From assembly GCA_016873805.1 (NCBI GenBank), contig VGVZ01000016.1, forward strand, positions 1 to 64,000: a stretch of DNA of 64,000 nt, given 5' to 3'. A program made the position numbers and the translations under genes. The DNA comes from Ignavibacteria bacterium. GTDB taxonomy: Bacteria; Bacteroidota; Ignavibacteria; UBA10030. The notes beneath the pieces were generated by a model that saw only the letters and a list, made by a program, of their open reading frames with translations, made no database searches and was not told where the DNA came from. Positions within the stretch are counted from its first letter, which is position 1, and every line of letters starts with the position of its first letter. Of the stretch, positions 8,494 through 18,627 are shown in pieces.

Positions 8494-8886
8494 TTACTTG
8501 ACACGGATTTCTTTTGATTGAAGTTTCTCATTTTTCCGCAGCGTGATCGTCAGAACTCCATCCTCAAGAGTTGCTTCGATGTTCTTCGAGTCGATCCCGT
8601 CGGAAAGATTGAAAGCTCTGTAGTAGTTGCGATCGGGGATTTCCTGGAGAATCGGGTTTCCACTGTCCGCCGGCTCCGTCACAACCATTCCTTTGATGCT
8701 CAATCGGTGAGACTCCACGGTGAGCGAGAGCGAGTCCTTCGTGACTCCCGGCATCTCGACGATGACATGAAACGCTTCGTTGTCTTCGTAGATATCGACC
8801 GGTGGACTGATAAACCGGACGGCCGGCGTCGTGGCCAGCGCGCGATTCCCGATCTTCATCATGTCTTTTGATTCATTCTTCTGCAT
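8494..8886 (-). CDS. Small heat-shock protein Hsp20 (copy 2)
   Basis: A 130-residue alpha-crystallin-domain protein with PGVTKDS, a degenerate middle strand (RAFNLSDGI) and EDGVLTITL. It has a GVL instead of GIL anchor and a short N-terminus rich in Met and Lys. GGAGGAG precedes ATG 8886; the frame could begin at TTG 8907, which is unlikely. It lies between two other hsp20 genes with gaps near 31 bases, so an operon is likely. The three copies are clearly diverged and may form mixed oligomers. Confidence 0.92.
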   Translation of the reverse strand: MQKNESKDMMKIGNRALATTPAVRFISPPVDIYEDNEAFHVIVEMPGVTKDSLSLTVESHRLSIKGMVVTEPADSGNPILQEIPDRNYYRAFNLSDGIDSKNIEATLEDGVLTITLRKNEKLQSKEIRVK

Positions 8887-8917
8887 GTGGTACAACTCCT
8901 CCGCCAACGTTCTAACA

Positions 8918-9367
8918 CTATTTCACACTGATTTCCATCGGTTGGGCGACCCTCTTCTTCGGAAGCTCGATTCGAAGGATCCCATCGCTCAACTGTGCGC
9001 CGATCTCCGTCGACTCGACCTCGTCCGGAATTCGGAACGACCGCACGTAGGTCCCGGATCCCCGGAGCTCCTTCCGGACAACCCGTGAGTTCTCCGCGAC
9101 GCTCCACGGCTTTCGCTCTGCGGTGAGGCGCAATTCACCCTTCTCCATCTTCAGCGTGAGATCTTCCTTTTTCACACCCGGAAGCTCCGCCACAATTTCA
9201 AATTTGTCCTTGTGCTCGACGATGTTTACATCCGGACCGAACCCTGTCGAGGCCACTCCGGAATCTTCCACCAGCGATCCCATCACTGCGTTGAGTTCAT
9301 CCGCCACGTTTTTCCAGCTGCTGTTGGCGTGCATTGAAACCGGAAAACCTTGAATCCTGAAATACAT
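8918..9367 (-). CDS. Small heat-shock protein Hsp20 (copy 3)
   Basis: A 149-residue alpha-crystallin-domain protein with PGVKKEDL, the FRIP strand and SDGILRIELP, ending EISVK. AAGGAG is nine bases before ATG 9367; another ATG at 9373 would be too close to it. It is the first gene of the small heat-shock run and so probably carries the promoter. A perfect TTGACA (9476 to 9471, minus strand) lies about 105 bases upstream, but a convincing -10 is not evident. Confidence 0.92.
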   Translation of the reverse strand: MYFRIQGFPVSMHANSSWKNVADELNAVMGSLVEDSGVASTGFGPDVNIVEHKDKFEIVAELPGVKKEDLTLKMEKGELRLTAERKPWSVAENSRVVRKELRGSGTYVRSFRIPDEVESTEIGAQLSDGILRIELPKKRVAQPMEISVK

Positions 9368-9718
9368 TTGCATCTTCTCCTTAAGTATGTTCTTGAATTT
9401 GCGCTGAGCTATTTTGCAAGCTTTGTGCCAGCTCGTCCGACGGGAATCTATGCATCCATAACTATTTGAATGTCAACGAATTAACGTGATGTGATCCAAT
9501 GAGCGCTGTCCATCCCCCCGTTTATGACAGACAATATGGCAGATTGTGATCATCTTATTTGTCAGTTTTTTTGCCGAAAAGTCATGCGTTCTGCAAATAT
9601 TGCAGACCTTCGCGTCGGCCAGCCGCTTGCATCTAACTCCCTTTTTCGGTATGCTCATCCACCTGACGGCCTAGCTGTCGCAAAGGTTGCTTCAGCCGCA
9701 TCAGACGTAGTGCTCAGC

Positions 9719-10498
9719 ATGCTATCAAAGACCGAACTCTCCAGGGGACTCAAGACCGACCTGGTTGGAAAGAAGCTCTTCGTCTTCGAGTCCATCGATT
9801 CCACCAACACTTGTGCCCGAACGCTGGCCGAGGCCGGCACTGAAGAAGGCTCAGTGGTCGTCGCCGATTACCAATCGGAGGGACGGGGCCGGCTCGGCCG
9901 GACCTGGCAAGCCGAACCGGCGAAAAACCTTCTCTTCTCGGTTCTCCTCAGGCCCAAGCTGAGCAAGGAGCAGAGCGGTCTTCTGACCTTCTATGCGGCC
10001 ATTGCCGTATCGCGCGCCATCGAATCGATGACCGGCCAACGTGTCGAATGCAAATGGCCGAATGATATCTTGCTGAACGGCAAGAAGGTATGCGGAATCC
10101 TCATCGAGAACTCATTTGAACAGGAGCATGTGGCGTACTCCGTTCTCGGGATCGGATTGAACGTCAACCAACACACGTTCGCCCAGGAGCTCACGGAACG
10201 CGCCACGTCCATCGCCAACGAGTTGCATGCGGAAATCGATCGCGCCGAGCTGTTCCGTCGCATTCTCCAGGAAATCGACGCACTGTACCAAGACGTTCAG
10301 AAATCGAGGTACGATCTCATCCTTCAGGAATGGAAAGAGCGATGCAAAATGTTTGGCCAACAGATCGACGTCTCGCAGGGATCCCAGACGATCTCCGGTG
10401 TCGCACGTGGGCTAAGCACCACCGGCGGCCTGATCATGGAAACTGCAAAGGGCCTCCAAACCATCCATGCCGGTGATATCACCATCCACAGACGATAG
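9719..10498 (+). CDS. birA: Biotin--[acetyl-CoA carboxylase] ligase BirA
   Basis: It activates biotin with ATP and transfers it to the biotin carboxyl carrier protein. The catalytic domain has ESIDSTN, the GRGRLGRTW biotinyl-AMP loop and KWPNDI; a C-terminal SH3-like domain follows. No N-terminal helix-turn-helix is present, so this is the non-repressor class. The start is uncertain: the frame is open from 9524, but similarity begins near residue FESIDSTN, and ATG 9719 gives a normal 259 residues. No good Shine-Dalgarno sequence was seen. The 350 bases before it hold the divergent hsp20 promoter region and nothing else that I recognise. Confidence 0.9.
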   Translation: MLSKTELSRGLKTDLVGKKLFVFESIDSTNTCARTLAEAGTEEGSVVVADYQSEGRGRLGRTWQAEPAKNLLFSVLLRPKLSKEQSGLLTFYAAIAVSRAIESMTGQRVECKWPNDILLNGKKVCGILIENSFEQEHVAYSVLGIGLNVNQHTFAQELTERATSIANELHAEIDRAELFRRILQEIDALYQDVQKSRYDLILQEWKERCKMFGQQIDVSQGSQTISGVARGLSTTGGLIMETAKGLQTIHAGDITIHRR

Positions 10499-10525
10499 TC
10501 GTCCCTCACCATTTGAAAAACCGTT

Positions 10526-11314
10526 ATGCTTCTCGCAATCGACATCGGTAACACCCACACGGTCTACGGCATTTATGACGGGATTACACTGCGCGCAGAC
10601 TGGCGCGTCACAAGTTTTGTTCACCGCACGGAAGATGAGGTGGGAAGTTGTCTCCGCCAATTCCTTCGTGATGCGGGTCTCGACTTCGCGTCCGTTACCG
10701 AGATCGGAATCTCGTCGGTGGTTCCGAACTTGACCGACACCTACGTGTCGATGGCGCGGAAGTACTTCAAGCTGGTGCCGACCGTCATTGATTCGTCGCT
10801 GGATCTCGGGATCGCCATCCACTACAAGGATCCAACCGCCGTGGGTGCGGACAGAATCTGCAACGCCGTCGCCGGTTTTGCAAAGTACGGCGGTCCGTTG
10901 ATCGTGATCGATTTTGGAACCGCCACCACGTATGACCTCGTGGCGCGCAACGGAGACTATCTCGGCGGCGTCATTGCGCCCGGTGTGGAGACTTCAGCGG
11001 CAGACCTTCATCGCCGCGCGGCTAAGCTTCCCAAAGTCGAGTTTCACTTCCCCGAGGAGATTATCGCGCGGGATACGGTGAGCAGTATGCAGGCGGGGAT
11101 TCTTTACGGAGCGATCGATTCGATGGAAGGGATGATTGCGAGGCTGCAGGAAGAGATGACGCGTCGGGAGGGAACAGTAGCACGAGTTATCGCCACCGGT
11201 GGATTCTCCAGCTTTCTGGCCGAGCATTCGAAGATCATCGACCGGTGTGAGCCTTCGCTGGTCCTCGAAGGGATTCGACTGATCTGCGAGATGCAAAAGC
11301 AGAAGCCCGCCTAG
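10526..11314 (+). CDS. coaX: Type III pantothenate kinase
   Basis: It phosphorylates pantothenate in the first step of CoA synthesis. The 262-residue protein starts with DIGNTHT (phosphate loop) and has GADRICN and DFGTATTYD, the ASKHA-fold motifs of CoaX; type III enzymes are not feedback-inhibited by CoA. It begins 27 bases after birA on the same strand, and birA-coaX pairing is common, so co-transcription is likely. It converges on truA. Confidence 0.96.
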   Translation: MLLAIDIGNTHTVYGIYDGITLRADWRVTSFVHRTEDEVGSCLRQFLRDAGLDFASVTEIGISSVVPNLTDTYVSMARKYFKLVPTVIDSSLDLGIAIHYKDPTAVGADRICNAVAGFAKYGGPLIVIDFGTATTYDLVARNGDYLGGVIAPGVETSAADLHRRAAKLPKVEFHFPEEIIARDTVSSMQAGILYGAIDSMEGMIARLQEEMTRREGTVARVIATGGFSSFLAEHSKIIDRCEPSLVLEGIRLICEMQKQKPA

Positions 11315-11353
11315 CGACTCATCAACGAGTGGCAGATCTTCACGACCATTCCC

Positions 11354-12166
11354 TCATTTCCCCTGCTGTCTATGGCGATGGTCGTGCGAGAGGATGTTCA
11401 GCACGGGAACCATCTCCTCTTCTCTTTTCTCCCCTTTGTAGTAAACTCCTTCGAGAAAGAGCCCCGAGGGGGGAGCTGTGTTCTTTGCCGGTGTGTCCGA
11501 CTCGCCGCGCAGAAACGATCGTACCTCTTCATTCGACACGTTCCCGCGTCCTACCTCCACCAGGATCCCCACGATCTGTCTCACCATCTTCCAGAGAAAA
11601 TGTGAGCCGACGATGCGAATCAGGATGAGGTCGCCGGCTCGCCGCATCTGCATCGACTCGACGAGGACTCTTGTCGACTTCTCCTCCGGATCGTCAGCCG
11701 TGAACGACTGAAAATCCTTCATTCCGGTAAATAGCTCAAGCGCGTCTTCCATCCGAGCATAATCGAGTTCGTCCTTGATCCACCAGACATATTTCTTCCC
11801 GAACGCAGTCCGCCGTGTGGAGATCTGATAGAGGTAACTCCGGGCGACTGCATCGTGACGAGCATGGAATGAACGATCTGCTTTGTCGATTTTCAGAACA
11901 TGGATATCTGGGGGGAGCTCGTCGTTGAGCTTGAGGCGGAGGATCTCTTTTTGCAGGGAGGTGTCAACATCAAGATGGGCAACCTGTCCGAGTGCATGAA
12001 CCCCGGCATCGGTACGCCCCGAGCCGTAGAACTCAAATGAGGCGGTACCCGTCACTTCCCGGATCGCTTCCATGATCCGCCCCTGGATGGTCTTCGCGTT
12101 TTTCTGCACCTGCCAACCGCTGAAGCGGGTACCATCATACTCGATATGGAGCCGGAAGCGAGGCAT
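11354..12166 (-). CDS. truA: tRNA pseudouridine(38-40) synthase TruA
   Basis: A 270-residue enzyme that isomerises uridines 38-40 in the tRNA anticodon arm. GRTDAGVHA contains the catalytic Asp; the N-terminal RLHIEYDGT.F.GWQ strand is the family signature. Length matches. It lies 51 bases downstream of nuoN on the same strand and may be expressed from the nuo operon by read-through. Confidence 0.96.
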   Translation of the reverse strand: MPRFRLHIEYDGTRFSGWQVQKNAKTIQGRIMEAIREVTGTASFEFYGSGRTDAGVHALGQVAHLDVDTSLQKEILRLKLNDELPPDIHVLKIDKADRSFHARHDAVARSYLYQISTRRTAFGKKYVWWIKDELDYARMEDALELFTGMKDFQSFTADDPEEKSTRVLVESMQMRRAGDLILIRIVGSHFLWKMVRQIVGILVEVGRGNVSNEEVRSFLRGESDTPAKNTAPPSGLFLEGVYYKGEKREEEMVPVLNILSHDHRHRQQGK

Positions 12167-12217
12167 AGATCGATCACAACGGGGAATCGAACGTCAAGAA
12201 ATCCAACCGTCGTTCAA

Positions 12218-13714
12218 CTATCGTACACCAAACATGACGATTGATGCGTTGGCAAAGTCGACGAGAGGCGCGAAATAGAGTCCGAAAAGAATGGTGGGAA
12301 TGACCAGCGCGATGAGTACCACGATTTGAGCAGTGGAGAATTCGATCGGGGATTTGTCTTCGGCCGGATCACGAAGGAACATGTTCCGCAACACGCGGAC
12401 ATAGTAATAGAGAGAGACAACGCTGTTGAGCGCGCCCACGACCGCGAGCCAGATCCATTTCGCCTCAAAGAGCGCCGCAAAGAGATACAGCTTGCCGATA
12501 AAACCGGCCGTCGGTGGAAGTCCGGTGAGGGAAATGAGAAAGATGACAAACGAAACCGCAACGATGGGCGAGCGATACCCGAGTCCCTTGTATGAATCGA
12601 TGTCTTCCTTGCCCGTTTTGTTGGCCACGAGCATGACGACATAGAAGGCGCCGAGATTCATAAAGAGGTACACCATGAAATAGATCAGTACGGCCGCGAC
12701 CCCGGCGTTGCTCAGCACAACCACCCCCATCAGCATATACCCCGCATGCGCGATGCTCGAATAGGCAAGGAGTCGTTTCAAGTTATCCTGCCAGACCGCC
12801 ACGAGGTTCCCCAGCGTCATGGTGAGAACCGAAATGATCGCAACGATCTTGTTCCACTCAATCCCCTGAAGCAGAACCCACATCTCATCCGGGAAGCCGC
12901 CCGGTGTTAGATCGATGAACGATACTCTGAAGAATCGAATCATCATCGCGAAGCCGGCAGCTTTCGATGCCACGGAAAGGAACGCGGTGATCGTCACCGG
13001 AGCCCCTTCATACACATCGGGAGTCCAGAAATGAAACGGAACAGCAGAAATCTTGTAGCCGAATCCGACGAGGATCAAGATCACCGCAATCAGAAGCGTC
13101 ACCTCATTGACACCGTTGTACGCGATGGATGCATTGATCCCGTAGATGTCCGTCGCCCCGGTCAATCCATAGAGAATCGAGATGCCGTAGAGCATCAGTC
13201 CCGTCGATAGGGCACCGTAGATCATGTATTTCAACGAGGCCTCGCTCGAGTCGGGAGCTTCACGCGTATAACCGGCGAGGATGTACGAGGTCAGGCTTGT
13301 CAGTTCGATCGCCAACACCATCATCAACAGATTGACAGCCCCGGCCATCAAATACATGCCGAGTGTCAGCGCGAGAATGAGACTGAAGTACTCACCAATC
13401 CTCTTCTGCGTCGATTGGACTTCAGAGGAATAGAACGAAAAGAGAACGATGAGAATCGCCGTCACGCCGATAAGAAACTTGAAGAAGACCGCAAACGGAT
13501 CGACAACGATCATTCCGCTGAAGATCTGCTGGGAAACACCGGCCTGCTCCGTCACATAGTAGAGGGAGAGGAAGAGTCCCCCCAACGCGATGAGCGGTGC
13601 AATGCCTCGATTCTGACGGAACACGAGATCCGAGAGAATCGCCAGACAGAGGGCTCCGACAAGGACAGTCTCGGGAAGGAACCGCGATAAGCTTTCGAGT
13701 ATTTGTTCAACCAT
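12218..13714 (-). CDS. nuoN: NADH-quinone oxidoreductase subunit N
   Basis: A 498-residue antiporter-like membrane subunit of complex I, with about 14 transmembrane helices. Charged residues within helices (for example the Glu in LAIELTSLTSYIL and the Lys in LKRLLAYSSIAHAG) mark the proton path. It is the last nuo gene and follows nuoM after 62 bases. Confidence 0.95.
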   Translation of the reverse strand: MVEQILESLSRFLPETVLVGALCLAILSDLVFRQNRGIAPLIALGGLFLSLYYVTEQAGVSQQIFSGMIVVDPFAVFFKFLIGVTAILIVLFSFYSSEVQSTQKRIGEYFSLILALTLGMYLMAGAVNLLMMVLAIELTSLTSYILAGYTREAPDSSEASLKYMIYGALSTGLMLYGISILYGLTGATDIYGINASIAYNGVNEVTLLIAVILILVGFGYKISAVPFHFWTPDVYEGAPVTITAFLSVASKAAGFAMMIRFFRVSFIDLTPGGFPDEMWVLLQGIEWNKIVAIISVLTMTLGNLVAVWQDNLKRLLAYSSIAHAGYMLMGVVVLSNAGVAAVLIYFMVYLFMNLGAFYVVMLVANKTGKEDIDSYKGLGYRSPIVAVSFVIFLISLTGLPPTAGFIGKLYLFAALFEAKWIWLAVVGALNSVVSLYYYVRVLRNMFLRDPAEDKSPIEFSTAQIVVLIALVIPTILFGLYFAPLVDFANASIVMFGVR

Positions 13715-13776
13715 GAGTCGATCAGTGCATCTTCATAGAGAGTGAATCCTGGTTCAGGGCGATGCGCACAGCATCA

Positions 13777-15381
13777 TCACGGAACAATCGCGACCGCACC
13801 CCCGTTGCTCACAACGATTCCGACCAAATGGTTCAGTGACGACGTCATGAGATCCAGCATAAACGACGGGTAAATCCCGAGGGTAATCACGATGACGGCA
13901 AGGGGGACCAGCGTAAAGAGCTCCCGTCCGTTAATGTCGGGCAAGCCGGCCCACTTTTCGTTCGGCTGACCGAGGAACACCCGTTGGAGCGTCCAGAGCA
14001 TGTAAGCGGCGGTCAGGACGATCCCGAGGGTTGAGGCGATCGTGATATAACGAAACGTCTGAAACGCTCCCAGGAAACTGAACGCCTCGGAAATGAATCC
14101 GCTTAATCCCGGCAATCCCAGGGCGGCAAAGAATCCTACCGACATGATCCCTGTGTATTTGGGCATCGTGATTGCAAGTCCCCCAAACGCATCGAGATCA
14201 CGCGTGTGCGTTCTGTCGTACAATACGCCGACAATCAAAAAGAGCATTGCGGTGATCGTGCCGTGATTGAACATCTGAAACACTGCGCCCATCATTCCCT
14301 GGGTGTTGAGCGCGGCCATCCCGAGCAACACGACTCCCATGTGACTGATACTCGAGTAGGCAATCAGCTTCTTGAAGTCCTTCTGCGCCATCGCGGCAAG
14401 CGCGCCGTAGACGATATTGATGAACGCGAGAATCGCCAGGGGCAGTGCATACCATTGCGCGAGCTCCGGAAACATCGGATAACTGATCCGGAGAATTCCA
14501 TACGTTCCCATCTTCAGAAGAACGCCGGCAAGAATCACACTGATGGCCGTGGGTGCCTCCACGTGCGCATCGGGAAGCCATGTGTGGAACGGGAAGATCG
14601 GCACTTTGATCGCAAATCCGATGAAGAGGGCGATGTAGGCAAGATGTCTCCAGTACGTCCCCAGACCGGCAAGAATCGAGCCCGGCTCAAAATTGGCGGG
14701 ATTCATCATCGCCAGCATGTTGAATGTGTGTATCTTTTCGCCGGTCATCGGATCGGGAATAGTGACGCTGAAGTAGAGCGCGATCATCGCGAGCAGCATC
14801 AGGACGCTGCCGAACAATGTATAGAGGAAGAACTTGATCGCCGCATATTCGCGTCGCGGACCCCCCCAGATACCGATGAGGAAGTACATCGGGAGGAGCA
14901 TTACTTCCCAGAATACGTAAAAGAGGAAGAAATCAAGCGAGACGAACACCCCGATCATTCCTGTATCGAGGAGGAGAAGCATCGCCATATACCCCTTCAT
15001 CGCCTTCTCGATATTCCATGACGCAAAGACGGCAAGGAAACTGATGAGCGCCGTAAGGAGAACCATCGTGACGCTCAAACCGTCGACGCCGAGAAAGTAC
15101 TCAATGAGGATTCGACCGAACCACGGAACGCTCTTGATATCGATCCACGTCGCCTTCTCGACAAATTGCATCCCTTCGAGAGAATTGATGCCGGTCATGC
15201 CCCGATTGAACGCGAAATAGATCACGACCGCCAGCACCACCTGTCCAAAGGTAAACAGCGCGGCCGTCCATTTCATGGCATTCTCATTGGTCTTTGGAAT
15301 CATCAGCAAGAGAACCATTCCGACGATCGGAAGGAATGTGATCCAGCTGAGGATTCCGATACCTAAGAACTGTAATTCCAT
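13777..15381 (-). CDS. nuoM: NADH-quinone oxidoreductase subunit M
   Basis: A 534-residue antiporter-like complex I subunit with about 14 helices. The Glu in YVFWEVMLLPMYFLIG, KVPIFPFHTWLPDAHVEAP, and KKLIAYSSISHMG are typical NuoM signatures. ATG 15381 (MELQFLG) has GGAGG about 11 bases before; a TTG six codons upstream is less likely. Confidence 0.96.
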   Translation of the reverse strand: MELQFLGIGILSWITFLPIVGMVLLLMIPKTNENAMKWTAALFTFGQVVLAVVIYFAFNRGMTGINSLEGMQFVEKATWIDIKSVPWFGRILIEYFLGVDGLSVTMVLLTALISFLAVFASWNIEKAMKGYMAMLLLLDTGMIGVFVSLDFFLFYVFWEVMLLPMYFLIGIWGGPRREYAAIKFFLYTLFGSVLMLLAMIALYFSVTIPDPMTGEKIHTFNMLAMMNPANFEPGSILAGLGTYWRHLAYIALFIGFAIKVPIFPFHTWLPDAHVEAPTAISVILAGVLLKMGTYGILRISYPMFPELAQWYALPLAILAFINIVYGALAAMAQKDFKKLIAYSSISHMGVVLLGMAALNTQGMMGAVFQMFNHGTITAMLFLIVGVLYDRTHTRDLDAFGGLAITMPKYTGIMSVGFFAALGLPGLSGFISEAFSFLGAFQTFRYITIASTLGIVLTAAYMLWTLQRVFLGQPNEKWAGLPDINGRELFTLVPLAVIVITLGIYPSFMLDLMTSSLNHLVGIVVSNGGAVAIVP

Positions 15382-15449
15382 TGTGACGATATCCTCCAAG
15401 AAAACTCAAGTGTCGGTCCCGACAACAGTCGAGACCCCCATCCTGTTCG

Positions 15450-17711
15450 TCATCGGAACCAGAGGAAGAACGCGATGACCCCAACAAGGACAAATGCAAT
15501 GTACGTCTGAACTTTCCCGGTCTGGATTCGACGTGTGATTAGTCCCAGAAAGCCGGCGGCATATGCCGTGAGATTCACCATGCCGTCCACGATTCGATTA
15601 TCGAATCCCCCCACACCTGCATAGAACATGAAGAACGAGAGTCCCGCCGTCGCCAGCCCGAGCAGACCGTACCAGATGTACGACCAGAAAGTGGCTGCTT
15701 CAGGGATCAGCGATGTACTGACCGTCCAACCAGCAAACATCGAAACAGCTGCGCCCACCGCGATGTAGAAGAGCGCACCCAGCTTCCCCTCTGCCCAATT
15801 TCCTTTCGCTCCCAGCGTGATCGCACGCGTCCAACTCGCCGTCCCATTGACGATGCCGTCGACAATCGTATCGTCAAACCAGCGAACGATCCGGGTCACA
15901 AGCAGCGTCCCCCAGACGATCGTGGCGTCGTAGAGTTCGTCGAAGTACCATTTGTTCACGAGGAACTGATGGACTGGGCGAATCGACGCGGCAATCGCAT
16001 CTGCATTGATTTTCTTCCAGTAGTACGTCGCGAACGCAACAAGAATCCCCAATCCCGCCACGGTCAGCGAAAGGGCCATCGCCGTCGAATGCGAATGATG
16101 CAGCGCTTCGCCGAACTCCTCGATGCCCGCGGCAGCGACACCGGCCGGAACAACCGACATTGGTCGTTTCAATGCATCGAAGAACCAACCGTCGGCAGCA
16201 CCAAACGGATTGAAGCTATAGAACGCAAAGAATGACAGAACGGCGAAGATGATGAGCGGCAGGGTCATAACCAACGGCGACTCATGAATCGCGTCCAGCC
16301 GGTGACTATCTTTGTGATCCCCGAGGAACACGATGATGACGAGTCGGAACATATAGAACGCCGTCAGACCGGCGACGAAGAATCCGATAATCGGAATGAT
16401 GTAATGACCGGTCAATTCTCCGTACGCGAGCGTGCCCGCGAGGATTTCATCTTTGCTCAGGAATCCGGAGGTGAGGGGGATACCGGAAATTGCCAGCGTG
16501 TACATCAGGAACGTCCAGAACGTGATCGGCATCTTCCTGCCCAGTCCGCCCATGTTCCGAATGTCCTGCGGATCCGTGTGATGATCGCCCGCATGGTGGA
16601 GTGCATGGTGCACGGCATGGATGACCGATCCGGAACCGAGGAAGAGCCCTGCCTTGAACATCGCATGCGTCACGAGATGGAAGTATCCGGCAGTGTATGC
16701 GCCAACCCCAAGTCCCATCACCATGTAGCCCAGCTGGCTGACTGTCGAGTACGCAAGGACTTTCTTGATATCGTTCTGCGCAATCGCAATCGTCGCGGAC
16801 ACAAATGCGGTAATCGCACCGACGTATGCGATGAACATCAATGCATCCGCGGTCATCATCGGGAACGTGCGCGCAACGAGATACACACCCGCCGCAACCA
16901 TTGTCGCTGCGTGGATCAATGCGCTGACCGGCGTGGGACCCTCCATCGCATCGGGCAACCAGACATGCAGGGGAAATTGCGCCGACTTTCCGACGGCACC
17001 GAGGAAGATCAAAATACCGGCGACGGTGAGCCACGTTTCGCTTCCCATCGGGAGCGTCCCGCTTGCGATGCCGTCAAAAATCTCGGAGAAAGTGAAAGTG
17101 TGGAACGTCGCGAAGATGATCATGATACCGGTAAACATCCCGATATCACCGATCCTGTTCACAATGAATGCTTTTTTCGCGGCATCCGAAGCGGACTTCT
17201 TCTCGAACCAGTGACCGATCAGTAAATACGAGCTCAACCCGACGAGTTCCCAGAAGACATACATCATCCACAGATTGTCGGTCACAACGATCCCGAGCAT
17301 CGAGAACGAGAAGATGCCGAGGTACGCGAAGTATCTTCCGTACCGGACATCTCCGTACATGTACCCGACGGAAAACAGATGCACCAATGCGCTGACGATT
17401 GTCACCGCCACCAGCATCGTCGCAACCAGATTGTCGACCATGATGCCGAGCGTCAGCTTCATCGGTCCCAGAAGCGGAACGTTTCCGAAGTCAACCCATT
17501 CAAACGATGCGCGAATGACCTCGTCGGAATATGCCGTGAGCTTGGCAATCATCACGACGATCGAAAGTCCGAGCGCAACGAAGAGGATACTCGTGCCGAG
17601 CCAATCACCCTGCCTGGGGAGCCGCTTGTTGAAGAAGATCAACACGACGAAGCTCACCAGAGGGAGCAGAAGGATTGCGACCGTCAGTTGGAGTATGAGT
17701 TCGTGCGTCAT
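15450..17711 (-). CDS. nuoL: NADH-quinone oxidoreductase subunit L
   Basis: A 753-residue distal antiporter-like subunit, longer than the roughly 610 residues of Escherichia coli NuoL. The core has WELVGLSSYLLIG, FPLHVWLPDAMEGPTP and KKVLAYSTVSQLGYM. The C-terminal third carries the lateral amphipathic helix region and extra helices, including a His-rich loop near residue 375-385 (HHALHHAGDHH). It starts 37 bases after nuoK. Confidence 0.96.
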   Translation of the reverse strand: MTHELILQLTVAILLLPLVSFVVLIFFNKRLPRQGDWLGTSILFVALGLSIVVMIAKLTAYSDEVIRASFEWVDFGNVPLLGPMKLTLGIMVDNLVATMLVAVTIVSALVHLFSVGYMYGDVRYGRYFAYLGIFSFSMLGIVVTDNLWMMYVFWELVGLSSYLLIGHWFEKKSASDAAKKAFIVNRIGDIGMFTGIMIIFATFHTFTFSEIFDGIASGTLPMGSETWLTVAGILIFLGAVGKSAQFPLHVWLPDAMEGPTPVSALIHAATMVAAGVYLVARTFPMMTADALMFIAYVGAITAFVSATIAIAQNDIKKVLAYSTVSQLGYMVMGLGVGAYTAGYFHLVTHAMFKAGLFLGSGSVIHAVHHALHHAGDHHTDPQDIRNMGGLGRKMPITFWTFLMYTLAISGIPLTSGFLSKDEILAGTLAYGELTGHYIIPIIGFFVAGLTAFYMFRLVIIVFLGDHKDSHRLDAIHESPLVMTLPLIIFAVLSFFAFYSFNPFGAADGWFFDALKRPMSVVPAGVAAAGIEEFGEALHHSHSTAMALSLTVAGLGILVAFATYYWKKINADAIAASIRPVHQFLVNKWYFDELYDATIVWGTLLVTRIVRWFDDTIVDGIVNGTASWTRAITLGAKGNWAEGKLGALFYIAVGAAVSMFAGWTVSTSLIPEAATFWSYIWYGLLGLATAGLSFFMFYAGVGGFDNRIVDGMVNLTAYAAGFLGLITRRIQTGKVQTYIAFVLVGVIAFFLWFR

Positions 17712-17748
17712 TGCGTTTGGAATACTGGATCCGATCAGACAGCTGGAA

Positions 17749-18081
17749 TCAATCCCGCAGCTGGTTGATCTCGTCTACGTTCACCGTGTTGAAATTCTGG
17801 TAGATGTTCAGGACGATGGCCAATGCGATGGCTGCCTCGGCGGCGGCGAGAATGATGACGAAAATCGCGATGACCTGCCCGTCAAATGTTCCGGTCGAGA
17901 ACCGGGAAAAAGCAATGAAATTGATGTTTGCCGAATTGAGAATCAGCTCGATCCCCATGAGCACCATGATGGCGTTCTTGCGAGAAATAACCGCGAAGAC
18001 ACCAAGCGAAAAGAGTATTCCGCTCAGGAGAAGAAAATGATTCAGACCAGGTTGTTGAAGCCACTGCAGAAAGTCTTGCAT
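17749..18081 (-). CDS. nuoK: NADH-quinone oxidoreductase subunit K
   Basis: A 110-residue membrane subunit with three helices. Intramembrane Glu residues occur in MGIELILNSANINF and AAAEAAIALAI, as in NuoK. The start ATG 18081 gives the normal length; the longer frame from a TTG at 18144 would add 21 unlike residues and overlap nuoJ. Confidence 0.95.
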   Translation of the reverse strand: MQDFLQWLQQPGLNHFLLLSGILFSLGVFAVISRKNAIMVLMGIELILNSANINFIAFSRFSTGTFDGQVIAIFVIILAAAEAAIALAIVLNIYQNFNTVNVDEINQLRD

Positions 18082-18118
18082 GCCAGTCACTTTCGATCCT
18101 GCTTCCGTTGCCGTCTGA

Positions 18119-18622
18119 TCACCCCTTCCGTTCTCGCCGCGCAATCATCGCCGCGCCGATCAGGGCGACGAGCAACACAACCGAGGCAATCTCAAACGGA
18201 AGAAGATATGTCGTCAGCAACATGTTCCCGATCTGAGGGGCTGTCTTCGCCACGTCGATCGGATTCTCCGATATGTACCAGTCGGTCGACCAGAAGACTC
18301 CGACAATCGTTCCGGAGAGCAAACCGAGAATCGCGACGGCCGGTACCATCTGGATCGTTTTTGTCTTCATCTGTACATCAAACACTTTTGTTGTCAGCAT
18401 CACGCCGAAGAGAACCAAAACGAGGATTCCTCCCACATAGACGAGGAGTTGCGTGATTGCCAAGAAATCCGCCATGAGGAGAACATACAGACCGGCCACG
18501 CCGAAGAGCGCAAAGAGCAGAGCGAAGGCCGAATAGACGACGTTCTTCGAAAACACGACGATCGTCGCCGAGCCGAGCGTGATCACAGCGAACAGATAGA
18601 ATATGATCGCGTAAAGGTCCAT
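18119..18622 (-). CDS. nuoJ: NADH-quinone oxidoreductase subunit J
   Basis: A membrane subunit of 167 residues (170 if a GTG at 18631 is used) with about five helices. ALLFALFGVAGLYVLLMADFLAITQLLVYVGGILVLVLFGVML is spread over helices 2 and 3 and includes the NuoJ pi-bulge region. The alternative GTG at 18631 overlaps the nuoI stop as GTGA, a pattern for coupled translation, so either start is possible. Confidence 0.93.
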   Translation of the reverse strand: MDLYAIIFYLFAVITLGSATIVVFSKNVVYSAFALLFALFGVAGLYVLLMADFLAITQLLVYVGGILVLVLFGVMLTTKVFDVQMKTKTIQMVPAVAILGLLSGTIVGVFWSTDWYISENPIDVAKTAPQIGNMLLTTYLLPFEIASVVLLVALIGAAMIARRERKG

Positions 18623-18627
18623 AGTAC

